Shown here piece by piece: positions 31,876 through 39,818 of a DNA stretch of 41,173 nucleotides; the first letter of the stretch is position 1; the number at the start of each line of letters is the position of its first letter. Made by a program: the position numbers and the translations under genes. Where the stretch lies: positions 1 to 41,173 of the forward strand of contig JAGBDZ010000043.1 in the NCBI GenBank assembly GCA_017937215.1, written 5' to 3'. This DNA is from Akkermansia sp. Lineage in GTDB: Bacteria > Verrucomicrobiota > Verrucomicrobiia > Verrucomicrobiales > Akkermansiaceae. Below the pieces are notes generated by a model. It was not told where the DNA came from and did no database searches. It saw only the letters and a list, made by a program, of their open reading frames with translations.

Positions 31876-32622
31876 TCAGTGTGTGCAGTCCGCAAAGCCG
31901 TGGGTGCGGAAAATTTCCCGCACGGCATTGGTGAGCTCCGGCTCCGGCGGCTCCACATCCATAAGCGGGTACTCCAGCTCCAGCTCGCCCCACTTGAACT
32001 TGCCCATCTGGTGGAAGGGCAGCACATCCACCCGCTGCACATTGCCCAGCCCGGCAGCATAGCGGGCCAGGGCGGTGATATCCACCAGCTGGTCGGTGAG
32101 CCCCGGCACCAGCACATAGCGCAGCCACATGGGGATGCCGCGTGCGGCCAGTTTCTCCGCAAAATCCAGCGTGGGCTGCAGGGGCTGCCCGGTCACTTTC
32201 CTGTATTGCTCCGGGTTCCAGGCCTTGATATCCAGCAGCACCAGGTCGGTATCGGCCAGAAGGGCATCATCGGCATTGCAGCCGAGGTGGCCGGAAGTAT
32301 CGATGCAGGTGTGCAGCCCCATTTCCTTGCAGCCGCGGAGCAGGGCGCGGGTGAAATCCGGCTGGAAGAGCGGGTCGCCGCCGCTGATGGTCACGCCGCC
32401 GCCCGCATTCTTCAGGAAGGTGGCGTAGCGGCCGATTTCCTCCAGCATATCTTCCACGCTGCGCTCCTTGCCACGGCGCTTGAACGAAGTATCCGGGTTG
32501 TGGCAGTACTGGCAGCGCAGGCTGCACCCGGCCAGAAACACAATGAAACGGATGCCCGGTCCATCGACCGTGCCGCAGGATTCTACTGAATGAACAAGAC
32601 CAGTGAGAGATGCTATTGTCAT
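31876..32622 (-). CDS. pflA: pyruvate formate-lyase activating enzyme (radical SAM)
   Basis: The 248-residue radical-SAM enzyme installs the glycyl radical on pyruvate formate-lyase under anaerobic conditions. The N-terminus (VHSVESCGTVDGPGIRFIVF) is characteristic of PflA. The [4Fe-4S] cysteines C33, C37 and C40 form CSLRCQYC. ISGGDPLFQPDF (SAM-contact motif), DTSGH and DLVLLDIKAW follow. The start at 32622 is chosen because it matches the usual PflA N-terminus and lies 18 nt past a candidate -10 box. An in-frame ATG at 32658 would fall between the -35 and -10 boxes. Its partner pflB is in the same orientation but separated by addBA. Two large palindromes upstream suggest dedicated regulation. 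Confidence 0.93.
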   Translation of the reverse strand: MTIASLTGLVHSVESCGTVDGPGIRFIVFLAGCSLRCQYCHNPDTSFKRRGKERSVEDMLEEIGRYATFLKNAGGGVTISGGDPLFQPDFTRALLRGCKEMGLHTCIDTSGHLGCNADDALLADTDLVLLDIKAWNPEQYRKVTGQPLQPTLDFAEKLAARGIPMWLRYVLVPGLTDQLVDITALARYAAGLGNVQRVDVLPFHQMGKFKWGELELEYPLMDVEPPEPELTNAVREIFRTHGFADCTH

Positions 32623-32640
32623 GGGACTGTTAACCGTGAA

Positions 32641-32669
32641 ATTCTGGGCCATATGCATAATTTTGTCAA
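32641..32669 (-). promoter_or_regulatory. candidate promoter of pflA
   Basis: On the minus strand a perfect TTGACA (32664-32669), a 17-bp spacer and a weak CAGAAT (32641-32646). A strong -35 with a weak -10 would fit activator dependence. The predicted start is near 32634, about 12 nt before the ATG at 32622. Confidence 0.5.
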
Positions 32670-32683
32670 GTTTGAATCTGTGT

Positions 32684-32708
32684 AAATCGGGAATCCTATT
32701 CCCGATTT
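32684..32708. promoter_or_regulatory. palindromic operator-like site 1 upstream of pflA
   Basis: A perfect inverted repeat has 11-bp arms (AAATCGGGAAT and its complement) around a 3-nt centre. Its midpoint is about 62 bp upstream of the predicted pflA start, the usual place for a class I activator. No U-run follows on either strand, so it is not a terminator. The regulator is unknown. Confidence 0.65.
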
Positions 32709-32740
32709 GTATAAAAAAGAGACAAAATGAAGGTGAAATT

Positions 32741-32775
32741 TATGCAAATCGGGAATTGGATTCCTGATTTGCATA
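32741..32775. promoter_or_regulatory. palindromic operator-like site 2 upstream of pflA
   Basis: An inverted repeat has 16-bp arms (TATGCAAATCGGGAAT and its near-complement, one mismatch) around a 3-nt centre. The inner 10-11 bp match site 1. The two midpoints are 62 bp apart, close to six helical turns. Confidence 0.65.
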
Positions 32776-32801
32776 AAACTTCCTTATTTTCGGAGGCCGT
32801 T

Positions 32802-33057
32802 TCAGGGCGTGGAAAGCTCGCCCGCGGCGCGGCGTTCTGCCAGGATGCGGTCGGTCAAGGTGATTGCTGCGGAGCAGAAGTACCGCTTGTCCCACACCTC
32901 TCGACAATGCGCTCGGAGCTCATCTTTGCTCTGCACGCTGAGGGCTCGTTGTCGTACGCTTTCGAGGTAGCATGCCACTTTTTCCTCGTGGCGCCGGGCT
33001 CCTTCTGCCTCTTCTTCAAGCCTGCGGTGCAGAATTGAATTTCTCGCGTCGCGTCAT
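32802..33057 (-). pseudogene. frameshifted remnant of a small helical protein
   Basis: On the minus strand an open frame of about 83 codons (stop at 32802) encodes a charged helical peptide that looks like real protein: RRLEEEAEGARRHEEKVACY near its start and AAITLTDRILAERRAAGEL near its end. It has no ATG, GTG or TTG at a sensible N-terminus. An ATG at 33057 in a neighbouring frame gives MTRREKFNSAPQA and stops exactly where the long frame becomes rich in charged residues. A single-base indel would join them into an intact protein of roughly 85 residues. No family was recognised. It may instead be chance coding or start at a rare codon. Confidence 0.35.
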
Positions 33058-33278
33058 GGGGCAGCCGTATCTCAGTTTCTTTTCCTTCTTGAGGGTGTTG
33101 TTATTCTATTGAGTTGTCCGGCGTTTACCCTTGCTTCTTCATTCCTGCCTGGCGGCAGGGGAAAGAGGCGGGACTGAAAATCCCGTGCTTCGATAGGAGG
33201 CTGTTTTCGAGCTTGAATGGGCTTAATGGTGGTATTATAGTGTTGGTATGAGACCGCGCTGATTGACAGCCTGCAGCA

Positions 33279-33307
33279 GGAAGCCCGGGAGTGATGCCCG
33301 GGCTTCC
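33279..33307 (-). other. strong hairpin after addA without a U-tract
   Basis: An 11-bp perfect GC-rich stem (GGAAGCCCGGG and complement, 7-nt loop) begins 18 bp past the addA stop. Neither strand has a T-run after it, so it may be a 3'-end stabiliser or a weak terminator. The rest of 33058-33278 shows no gene I can support. Confidence 0.6.
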
Positions 33308-33325
33308 GTGTGGGGTTGCATGTTA

Positions 33326-36300
33326 TCAGCAGGGGACGATTCTTGCTTTTATGCCCAGGGGGCAGGAGAGCAGGGATACGGCGACGGCGGATTCGGGGAG
33401 GTCGAGGGCTGCGCCCACATGCTTGCGGTAGGCGGTCATCTGGCTGGTGTATTCTTTCTTCAGCGTGTCGTATGATTCCTCTTTGTCGGGGGCGAGCTGG
33501 TTGGTCTTGAAGTCGATGATGTGGGCGGCTGTCGCTTTGCCCTGGGCGTCGACGGTGATGACGAGGCGGTCGATGGTGCCGGAAAGCCATTCGTTCTTAT
33601 CAGTGATGGCTTCGAGCGGCTGCTCGTTGTAGACTTCCTGCTTGGATTTGCTGGTGAAGAGAGCGGCGATTTCGGGCTGCTGCAGGGCAGTGGAGACCAC
33701 TTTCTGAGCTTCGGTCTGCGGCTTCGAGAACCATGCGGGCAGGGTCGCATCCAGCCAGGTGATTTCCTCCCAGCAGGTGTGAACCAGTGTGCCGAACTCG
33801 GCGCCTGCGTTGTTTTCCTGAAGTAAGTGTTCAGCCGGAACGGACGTGGTGCCGGGCATGGCAGAGGGAGAGACGCGTGCGCGGTTCCTGCGGACCATGC
33901 CGAGCGGCAGCCTGGTGGCCGTTTTCGTTTCCTGTGCCTTGTTTACAGCGCAAGAGAGGGGCCAGTCTGCCTGACCGAATTCTACCGGAGCATCGGGTGC
34001 CGGAGAGAAGTTGTTTTGAAGCAGGGCATTCAGAATCCAATCGGACTCCTTGTCGATGAGCTTTTCTGATTCCGGTAGCAGGAGATAGTTGGCGTAACGC
34101 GCACGCGTGAGCGCCACGTACATGAGATTATAACTGTCATCCCGGCGTGCGCGTTTCCATTTTTCCTCACATTCCAGCAGCTGCGGCCACGCCTTGCGTT
34201 CCTCAGCCTTGCCTGGATGAACGAGAATCCCCTCCTGATCATCGGAAATGAAATAGGGAATTCCTTCTGCTCGGGGCTGGTCAACAGCTTTGGACCCCAG
34301 GAAGGGCAGGATGACGGCGTCAAACTCCGCGCCTTTACTCTTGTGCATGGTCATCACCTGCACATATTGGAGCGAGCCGTTTTCCTTGCGGCAGCAGGTG
34401 CGCATGTGCAACACCCATTCATCAAGAGAGCCTCCGACCGCATCGAAGGCAACAGCCTCTTCTAGCCATTCATGGAGCATGCGGTCTTCCTGGTGTTGAA
34501 GCAGGTTTTCTGCCAGTTTGAGAATGATGGCGGCATAGCCCTGGTCATTAAGCATCTGCCGCCAGTATTTCCAGAGATTTCCCCGGTCTGCTTTACCGGA
34601 AACCTGATTGCCGCTGAGCGGGGAGATGGCCCACACGTGATAGCGGTAATCATCTGCCGGTTCTTTGAGCCACATGAAGAAGGAGAGCAGCATTTCCCCC
34701 AGCGGCGAGGCTTCGACAATGGGTGAGTCCTCCACCAGCTGCACCGGAATTTCCGGTTTATAGCGGCGGAGCCAGGCCTCAATTGCACGGGCATGCGCCC
34801 CTTTGCGCACCAGGATAGCCACGCTGATACCGTTACGCAGCTGTCGCTGGTGATTACCTGCCGGCTCGGTCAGTTCCTCCAGAATGCCGCCTATGGCCTC
34901 ACAGGCGTGTTGAAGGGTAGCATCTGCATTGCCCGCCGGTAAGGTCTGCACGCGCACATAACCTTGCATGCTGCTGTTTGCAGAGTGGGCTTTCTGCTGG
35001 GAAAACTCGTTATCGACCTCGGGCAGGGAGCCAAACACCATGTTGGTGAAATTCATGATTTCCGGCACCGAGCGGCGGCTTTCGACCAGGGTGGAATTGG
35101 TGAGAACCTGTTTCTGCCAGTCGAAACCATCATTGTCCGGCAGAGTGCCGCGCAGTTGTTCGAATAATCTGGATGAAGCCCCGCGGAAGCTGTAGATGCT
35201 CTGCTTCTTATCTCCTACTACAAAGAGCGATTTGTCCGGATATTGTGCATTTTCTTTCAGCAGGTTGCTCAGAATTTCCCACTGCACAGGGTCCGTATCC
35301 TGGAATTCATCAAGCATCCAGTGGTCCAGCCTGGTAATGAGCTGGAGCGCAATGCCGGATTCTTCGCCATTTGCATTACAGCCCAGAAGCTGCCTGGCCC
35401 CCTGTTTGATGTCATCAAAGGTGCAGAACCCCTCGTCCAGCACGCATTTGCGATAGGCTGTGTAATATTTTTGCAGCAGTTCGTGCATGGCCGTGGAACG
35501 CTCCTGCACATTGCGCAGGAAAAGGTTGTTGTATTGCTGCCACAGCTCCTGAATGATGTGTCGTATCTGATTGTCAATATCTTGCTCGTCTGGAGGGGGT
35601 AGATAGTCTTCATCGCCATGGAGCCATGCAGAGAAAGATGGCGATGGCGCGAAAGTTCCGGTCCTGATTTTATCGGCCACGGTTGCAAAACTCCGTTTGG
35701 CATTACTTCTGGTTTTTTTCCAGCTTATTGCTGCCACGAGCTCATTGATTTTCTGCTGGCTGGCTTCAAAATCTTCGTTTATTAATAATGGTGCGTCACT
35801 GCAATCGGGCAGGTTGAATGGTACCGTATTGCCCCAGGGGCTTTGCTGAGGAAAATCCTTGTACAGACTCAGGTAGGTGTTCACATTCTGCTCCAGTATA
35901 TCGAGAAGGGGACCTCCTTTATCCTCAGCTATGCTGGCAAGCAGGGAGATGAGGGCGGATTCGTGGTGCGAGGATTTTTCGCTTTCGGCCAGCATGGCCA
36001 GCAGGGCGGTGCGGGTGGCGCGTTGCTGCTGCAGGGCGTTCATCGGGGTGACACTGCTCAGCCCGGCGCGGTGCAAATCTGCGGACACGACACGGTTGAA
36101 GAAACTATCCAGCGTGGAGAGCTGCAGCTCTGATATCTTGCTGAGCACTCGTACCAGTAGTCCGGCAAAGAAATCGGCGTGGAGCCGGGGCAGTTCGGGT
36201 TCGCCCGGTTGGGGAATGATTTGCTCTGGGTAGCATTTCTGCGCAACTGCGCGTTTCAGCATGGGGATTGCGGCAGGGAAAAGCGCCACCGGATTGGATG

Positions 36301-36610
36301 ATGGCGTGAGGTTCCAGTCCGCATCGAGATGTAAACCTGTCCAGGTTTCCCACACGCGTGCAGCCAGAGCATTGCGTTCCGGGATGTCTCGGTCGGGTTT
36401 GTTCAGGGCTCCATCGGAAAGAGCCTGAAAAATGCGGTTGCGGAATTCGCCGGCGGCCTTTTTGGTAAAGGTAAGGGCAATCATTTTTTCGGGCTTGGCT
36501 CCCAGCGCCAGCAGTGCCACATAGCGCGAAGTGAGCTGAAAGGTTTTGCCGGTACCAGCCGAGGCCGCAATGAGGTTGCCAGTGATGCGATTGAAGGAGG
36601 AATGATTCAT
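33326..36610 (-). CDS. addA: AddA-type helicase-nuclease (UvrD/RecB superfamily)
   Basis: The 1094-residue protein combines a superfamily 1A helicase with a RecB-type nuclease for processing double-strand breaks. Visible helicase motifs are Walker A ASAGTGKT (16-23), ALTFTKKAAGEFRNRI (motif Ia), Walker B MLDEFQDTDPVQW, GDKKQSIYSFRGA (motif III), MTMHKSKGAEFDAV (motif V) and LMYVALTRARYANYLLL (motif VI). The C-terminal PD-(D/E)XK nuclease has GTIDRLVI followed by HIIDFKTNQ, with catalytic Asp and Lys in place. It starts 8 bp after the addB stop, forming a two-gene operon. Length fits AddA. RecB is an alternative name, but the AddB-like partner with its own nuclease favours AddAB. Confidence 0.9.
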   Translation of the reverse strand: MNHSSFNRITGNLIAASAGTGKTFQLTSRYVALLALGAKPEKMIALTFTKKAAGEFRNRIFQALSDGALNKPDRDIPERNALAARVWETWTGLHLDADWNLTPSSNPVALFPAAIPMLKRAVAQKCYPEQIIPQPGEPELPRLHADFFAGLLVRVLSKISELQLSTLDSFFNRVVSADLHRAGLSSVTPMNALQQQRATRTALLAMLAESEKSSHHESALISLLASIAEDKGGPLLDILEQNVNTYLSLYKDFPQQSPWGNTVPFNLPDCSDAPLLINEDFEASQQKINELVAAISWKKTRSNAKRSFATVADKIRTGTFAPSPSFSAWLHGDEDYLPPPDEQDIDNQIRHIIQELWQQYNNLFLRNVQERSTAMHELLQKYYTAYRKCVLDEGFCTFDDIKQGARQLLGCNANGEESGIALQLITRLDHWMLDEFQDTDPVQWEILSNLLKENAQYPDKSLFVVGDKKQSIYSFRGASSRLFEQLRGTLPDNDGFDWQKQVLTNSTLVESRRSVPEIMNFTNMVFGSLPEVDNEFSQQKAHSANSSMQGYVRVQTLPAGNADATLQHACEAIGGILEELTEPAGNHQRQLRNGISVAILVRKGAHARAIEAWLRRYKPEIPVQLVEDSPIVEASPLGEMLLSFFMWLKEPADDYRYHVWAISPLSGNQVSGKADRGNLWKYWRQMLNDQGYAAIILKLAENLLQHQEDRMLHEWLEEAVAFDAVGGSLDEWVLHMRTCCRKENGSLQYVQVMTMHKSKGAEFDAVILPFLGSKAVDQPRAEGIPYFISDDQEGILVHPGKAEERKAWPQLLECEEKWKRARRDDSYNLMYVALTRARYANYLLLPESEKLIDKESDWILNALLQNNFSPAPDAPVEFGQADWPLSCAVNKAQETKTATRLPLGMVRRNRARVSPSAMPGTTSVPAEHLLQENNAGAEFGTLVHTCWEEITWLDATLPAWFSKPQTEAQKVVSTALQQPEIAALFTSKSKQEVYNEQPLEAITDKNEWLSGTIDRLVITVDAQGKATAAHIIDFKTNQLAPDKEESYDTLKKEYTSQMTAYRKHVGAALDLPESAVAVSLLSCPLGIKARIVPC

Positions 36611-36618
36611 GAGGGTAA

Positions 36619-39600
36619 TCAGTTATTGACTGGGGGCGTGGCGAGAGGGGGGAGGGAGCACATGATGCGGGGGTCTGAATCTTTGTGGATGCAGAGAGAT
36701 CCGAAGTTATCGTAACTCAGGCTTCGGCCAAGCGATTCTGCGGTGTACAGACAGAGCCCATCACGCATAAGCCCCGCTGCGGCTTTTACGCAGTCCATGG
36801 CTTGCTCGTGAAGTTCTCGTGTCATGGCAGATTTGGATTCCAGCCCGGACATGGGGGTGTATTTCACCTCTCCCGGTTTGTTGCGTGGCATGTTGTAGAA
36901 TCCGCATTCCGGCAGGGAGGTGAGGAGACACAGGTTTCGCAGGGCTTCTGCATACAGCGGCAGCTGCACGCTGCTCCATCGGTACCAGTCTCCTTTATTA
37001 TCTTTGAGGATGAGTGATTCAGGCATGTAGCGGCGGTACATGCCGGCGGCTGAGTCTGTCAGCTTTTCCCAGTGTGTTTTTCGTGGATCTGAGGCGTTGG
37101 TCTTGTAATCAATTACCCGCATGCGTCCGTCACGGTGGCGGTCCACCCGGTCTACCCGCATATCGAAAAGCAGGGGTGGGCCTCCATTTTCCAAAGGAAG
37201 TTCCAAAATGAGCTGTTCCTCGCATTTGATGACTTCCCAGCCATCGCACAAATCAGCAGCGTGCAGGAGGGCAAATGCCTGCACCGTCTTGCAGATGTTT
37301 CGCTGCAGAATGCTGATGGGAGCGGGGAGTGCTGCGGATTCATAGCCGTATAGCTCTGCAATGTGCGCTTTTGTGCGCTCGGTGGCGTAGGTTGCAATGC
37401 CTGCTGCCAGGGTGTCAGTATCAGTTCCCTTGTCCGCACTGGCATAGCGGGTGGTGATGTCTTGCAGGATGGCATGCAGCAGGGTGCCATATTCGGCGGC
37501 ATCCGGTTCTGATTTGTGCTCCTCGAGCGCATCGCCCGGGGCGATTTTCAGCAGCTTCTTGAGCCAGAATCGCAGCGGGCAGTTCAGAAAGTCCTTGATG
37601 GCAGAAGGAGAGAAGGTTCTGCCTGGGTCGGCGTAAGGGTTCGGGATGCCCGGGGCAATGAGATCCACCGGTTCCATGCCTATGCCCGGCAGCATGTCGT
37701 ATTCCGGGGTGATGAGGGGAAGTTGTCCGTAGGGGGCATGACCGTTGTTTTCCTGTGGGGCGGTAAAGAGCCAGGCAACACGCTGTGCCGTTTCTGCAGG
37801 GCTGTTGCATCTGAGCAGCAGAGGGGAGGGGGCGATGGGGGTGCCGTCTGGTGCGCAGGCTGCAAGCACAAATTGCACTTTCCCAGCCGGGCGGCTGTGC
37901 AGCAGCGCGGTGAGCAGAAAACTGTCGCGGGCGGTGCGGGTCGCATCGTTTGTCATGCCCAGAAACGCACGGTAGGCTTGGGGTAGATAAGCATCAACAG
38001 GCATGCGTTCGGGCACACACCCATCGTGCATGCCTGCAATGATCAGCCGGGGCTCGCGGGTGAAACTGAGCTCGCGCCAGCCCCGCAGGTTGATGGAGTT
38101 GCTGCGTTCCCCGGCACCCTCGAGGATGCCCCCTGCCTGTTTCTGCATTATGTGCGCCATGAGCAGCAGAGCCGTTTGAGGGGAGCATGGGATATCGCGA
38201 TTTGCCACCAGATTGGCGGCTTCATCCAGCAGCCCGCAAAGGATGCGGCAGGCTTGCTTCTGTTCCGGGGCTGAAAGTACTCGCTGCAAGGCGGCGGCCA
38301 GCTTGCGCAGGCGATTTGGCATCTGCTTTTCACTGGTGCAATCATCCAGTAGAATCAACACGTCCTCTGTGTATTGGAGGTAGCTGCGGATTTGCCCGGA
38401 TTTCCACGGGGCGGGGGGGGCATCCTGCATACGGTGCATCAGATGGCGCAGATGCCTGGTGCTGCTGGGAAGGTGCTTGTTGCAGAGCTCTGTGAGAAAG
38501 TGATTGAATGAACGCTGGACTTCTTGCTGACCCAGGATGCACTGAAGAGTATAATTCCTCAGCAGGGTGAGTATATCTTCCATCGAGTTGCTTGTGAGGG
38601 GGGCATCTGCATTGTGAACAGCCAACGCATCGCGAAGCTGCAGGAAAAGTTGCCCGGCTTCTGTGGCCATCAGAGAACGCCCTTCTGGCATATTAATTTG
38701 CCATTCCGGCCGGAATGCGCTTACCAGCATTGGCGAGAGTGCATTGTCACAGGATGCGAGCACCACTTCATCGGAATGGCAACCGCCGGCCAGTTCCCGC
38801 ACTTTCTCTCCGAATGCAGAGGCGCTGCCAGTGATGTGTATCACGTTGCTTGCACTGATGGCATGGGTCATTTCTACCGGATGAACCATGAGTGGAATGT
38901 CAATCGGACATTCGCTCCACCCCATGCCGGCATGGGGACCAATGGCGATTGTGGGAAGCGGTTGGCCGTATGTATCGAAACGCTCGGCTTCGTGTGCGGG
39001 CGCATTGACCCAGATTTGCACACTTGCGCTTCCGGTGTCGGCCAGCCGCTGCAGATACAGGCGGTTGAGGGGGGAAAGCTCGGGAACACAGGCGATGATG
39101 AGCAGACCGCGTGGGCGGGGATTTTCCAGCTCGTCGGCCCGGGCTTGTTCTGCCGGAAGGAGGTTCCAGCGCTCCAGCTGTGCATCTACGCCTGCGAAAG
39201 CGGCGCGTAGCGCCTGCCATCGCTCCTGCTCATAGCGGAGGGTGTTTTCCCATGCTTCATCCGGTTCCTGAAGGTGGTCTCGCACAAAATTACGGGCAGT
39301 GCCGTCTTCCCACTCGGGTGAGCGAGCTTCCTGCTCAAGCTGCTTGCGGACTTGCTGCATCTGGGTGGTGACATCCAGCAGCCATTGCAGAGGTTTATCT
39401 CCCATGGATTCGCCGAGCACGTGCAGCCAGGCTGCTGCTGTTTCCATTTCGCTGGCAACGTGTGAGCCTTGGCTGGGTATCAGGTGACCCGCCAGCGTGA
39501 TGGTGGGCATCAGAAGTGCCTTGCCAGCTTTTTCTGCCATATATTCGCGCAGTCGGCGGCCGCTGCCTGCGGTCGGCACCACTACGGTGGCGCGGCGGTA

Positions 39601-39705
39601 TTGCGCAGCGGTCTGCGGGTTGGTAAGCCCTTCGAGGAGTTTCTCTGCAACGAGTTCGATGGCGGGCTTATCCCAGCCCAAAAAGTGGAGTTCGGGGGTA
39701 TTCAT
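36619..39705 (-). CDS. addB: AddB-type nuclease subunit, PD-(D/E)XK family
   Basis: The 1028-residue protein has an inactive-helicase-like body and a C-terminal RecB nuclease domain. The N-terminus (RATVVVPTAGSGRRLREYM) fits AddB variants without a canonical ATP site. The nuclease has LLFDMRVDRVDRHRDGRMRVIDYKTN with catalytic Asp and Lys. In AddB the nuclease is normally wrapped by an iron-sulfur cluster using one cysteine before and three after the domain. Here the first is present (DFLNCPLRFWLKK), but the C-terminal CxxC-x5-C pattern is not seen, so the cluster is probably absent. It has its own promoter and is followed by addA after 8 bp. Confidence 0.85.
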   Translation of the reverse strand: MNTPELHFLGWDKPAIELVAEKLLEGLTNPQTAAQYRRATVVVPTAGSGRRLREYMAEKAGKALLMPTITLAGHLIPSQGSHVASEMETAAAWLHVLGESMGDKPLQWLLDVTTQMQQVRKQLEQEARSPEWEDGTARNFVRDHLQEPDEAWENTLRYEQERWQALRAAFAGVDAQLERWNLLPAEQARADELENPRPRGLLIIACVPELSPLNRLYLQRLADTGSASVQIWVNAPAHEAERFDTYGQPLPTIAIGPHAGMGWSECPIDIPLMVHPVEMTHAISASNVIHITGSASAFGEKVRELAGGCHSDEVVLASCDNALSPMLVSAFRPEWQINMPEGRSLMATEAGQLFLQLRDALAVHNADAPLTSNSMEDILTLLRNYTLQCILGQQEVQRSFNHFLTELCNKHLPSSTRHLRHLMHRMQDAPPAPWKSGQIRSYLQYTEDVLILLDDCTSEKQMPNRLRKLAAALQRVLSAPEQKQACRILCGLLDEAANLVANRDIPCSPQTALLLMAHIMQKQAGGILEGAGERSNSINLRGWRELSFTREPRLIIAGMHDGCVPERMPVDAYLPQAYRAFLGMTNDATRTARDSFLLTALLHSRPAGKVQFVLAACAPDGTPIAPSPLLLRCNSPAETAQRVAWLFTAPQENNGHAPYGQLPLITPEYDMLPGIGMEPVDLIAPGIPNPYADPGRTFSPSAIKDFLNCPLRFWLKKLLKIAPGDALEEHKSEPDAAEYGTLLHAILQDITTRYASADKGTDTDTLAAGIATYATERTKAHIAELYGYESAALPAPISILQRNICKTVQAFALLHAADLCDGWEVIKCEEQLILELPLENGGPPLLFDMRVDRVDRHRDGRMRVIDYKTNASDPRKTHWEKLTDSAAGMYRRYMPESLILKDNKGDWYRWSSVQLPLYAEALRNLCLLTSLPECGFYNMPRNKPGEVKYTPMSGLESKSAMTRELHEQAMDCVKAAAGLMRDGLCLYTAESLGRSLSYDNFGSLCIHKDSDPRIMCSLPPLATPPVNN

Positions 39706-39717
39706 GGGGGCGGTGAT

Positions 39718-39746
39718 ACTCTAGCATATTCCCTGCTTTATTGCAA
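39718..39746 (-). promoter_or_regulatory. promoter of the addBA operon
   Basis: On the minus strand TTGCAA (39741-39746), a 17-bp spacer and TAGAGT (39718-39723), 12 nt from the ATG at 39705. The predicted leader is about 6 nt. The -35 and spacer length match the hemC promoter. Confidence 0.6.
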
Positions 39747-39758
39747 GAAAACGGACAT

Positions 39759-39793
39759 AAAAACAGCAGCAATCAACTTTCGTTGATTGCTGC
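39759..39793 (-). terminator. intrinsic terminator of pflB
   Basis: On the minus strand a perfect 12-bp stem (GCAGCAATCAAC and complement) closes a GAAA tetraloop and is followed by TG and TTTTT. It lies 25 bp past the pflB stop and separates it from the addBA promoter. Confidence 0.95.
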
Positions 39794-39818
39794 AGGTTTG
39801 GGGTAAACAGAATCAGCC

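Noticed and set aside
32727..33038. Plus-strand open frame of 103 codons upstream of pflA
   Set aside because: It starts inside the palindrome region, its composition is unusual (many Phe and Cys, no domain) and it runs antisense to a more protein-like frame on the minus strand.
33169..33185. Anticodon-arm-like hairpin (CGGGA, 7-nt loop CTGAAAA, TCCCG) resembling tRNA-Phe
   Set aside because: The arm and loop fit, but no T-arm with TTCGA at the right distance, no D-arm and no 7-bp acceptor stem could be found on either side. At most it is a tRNA relic or chance.
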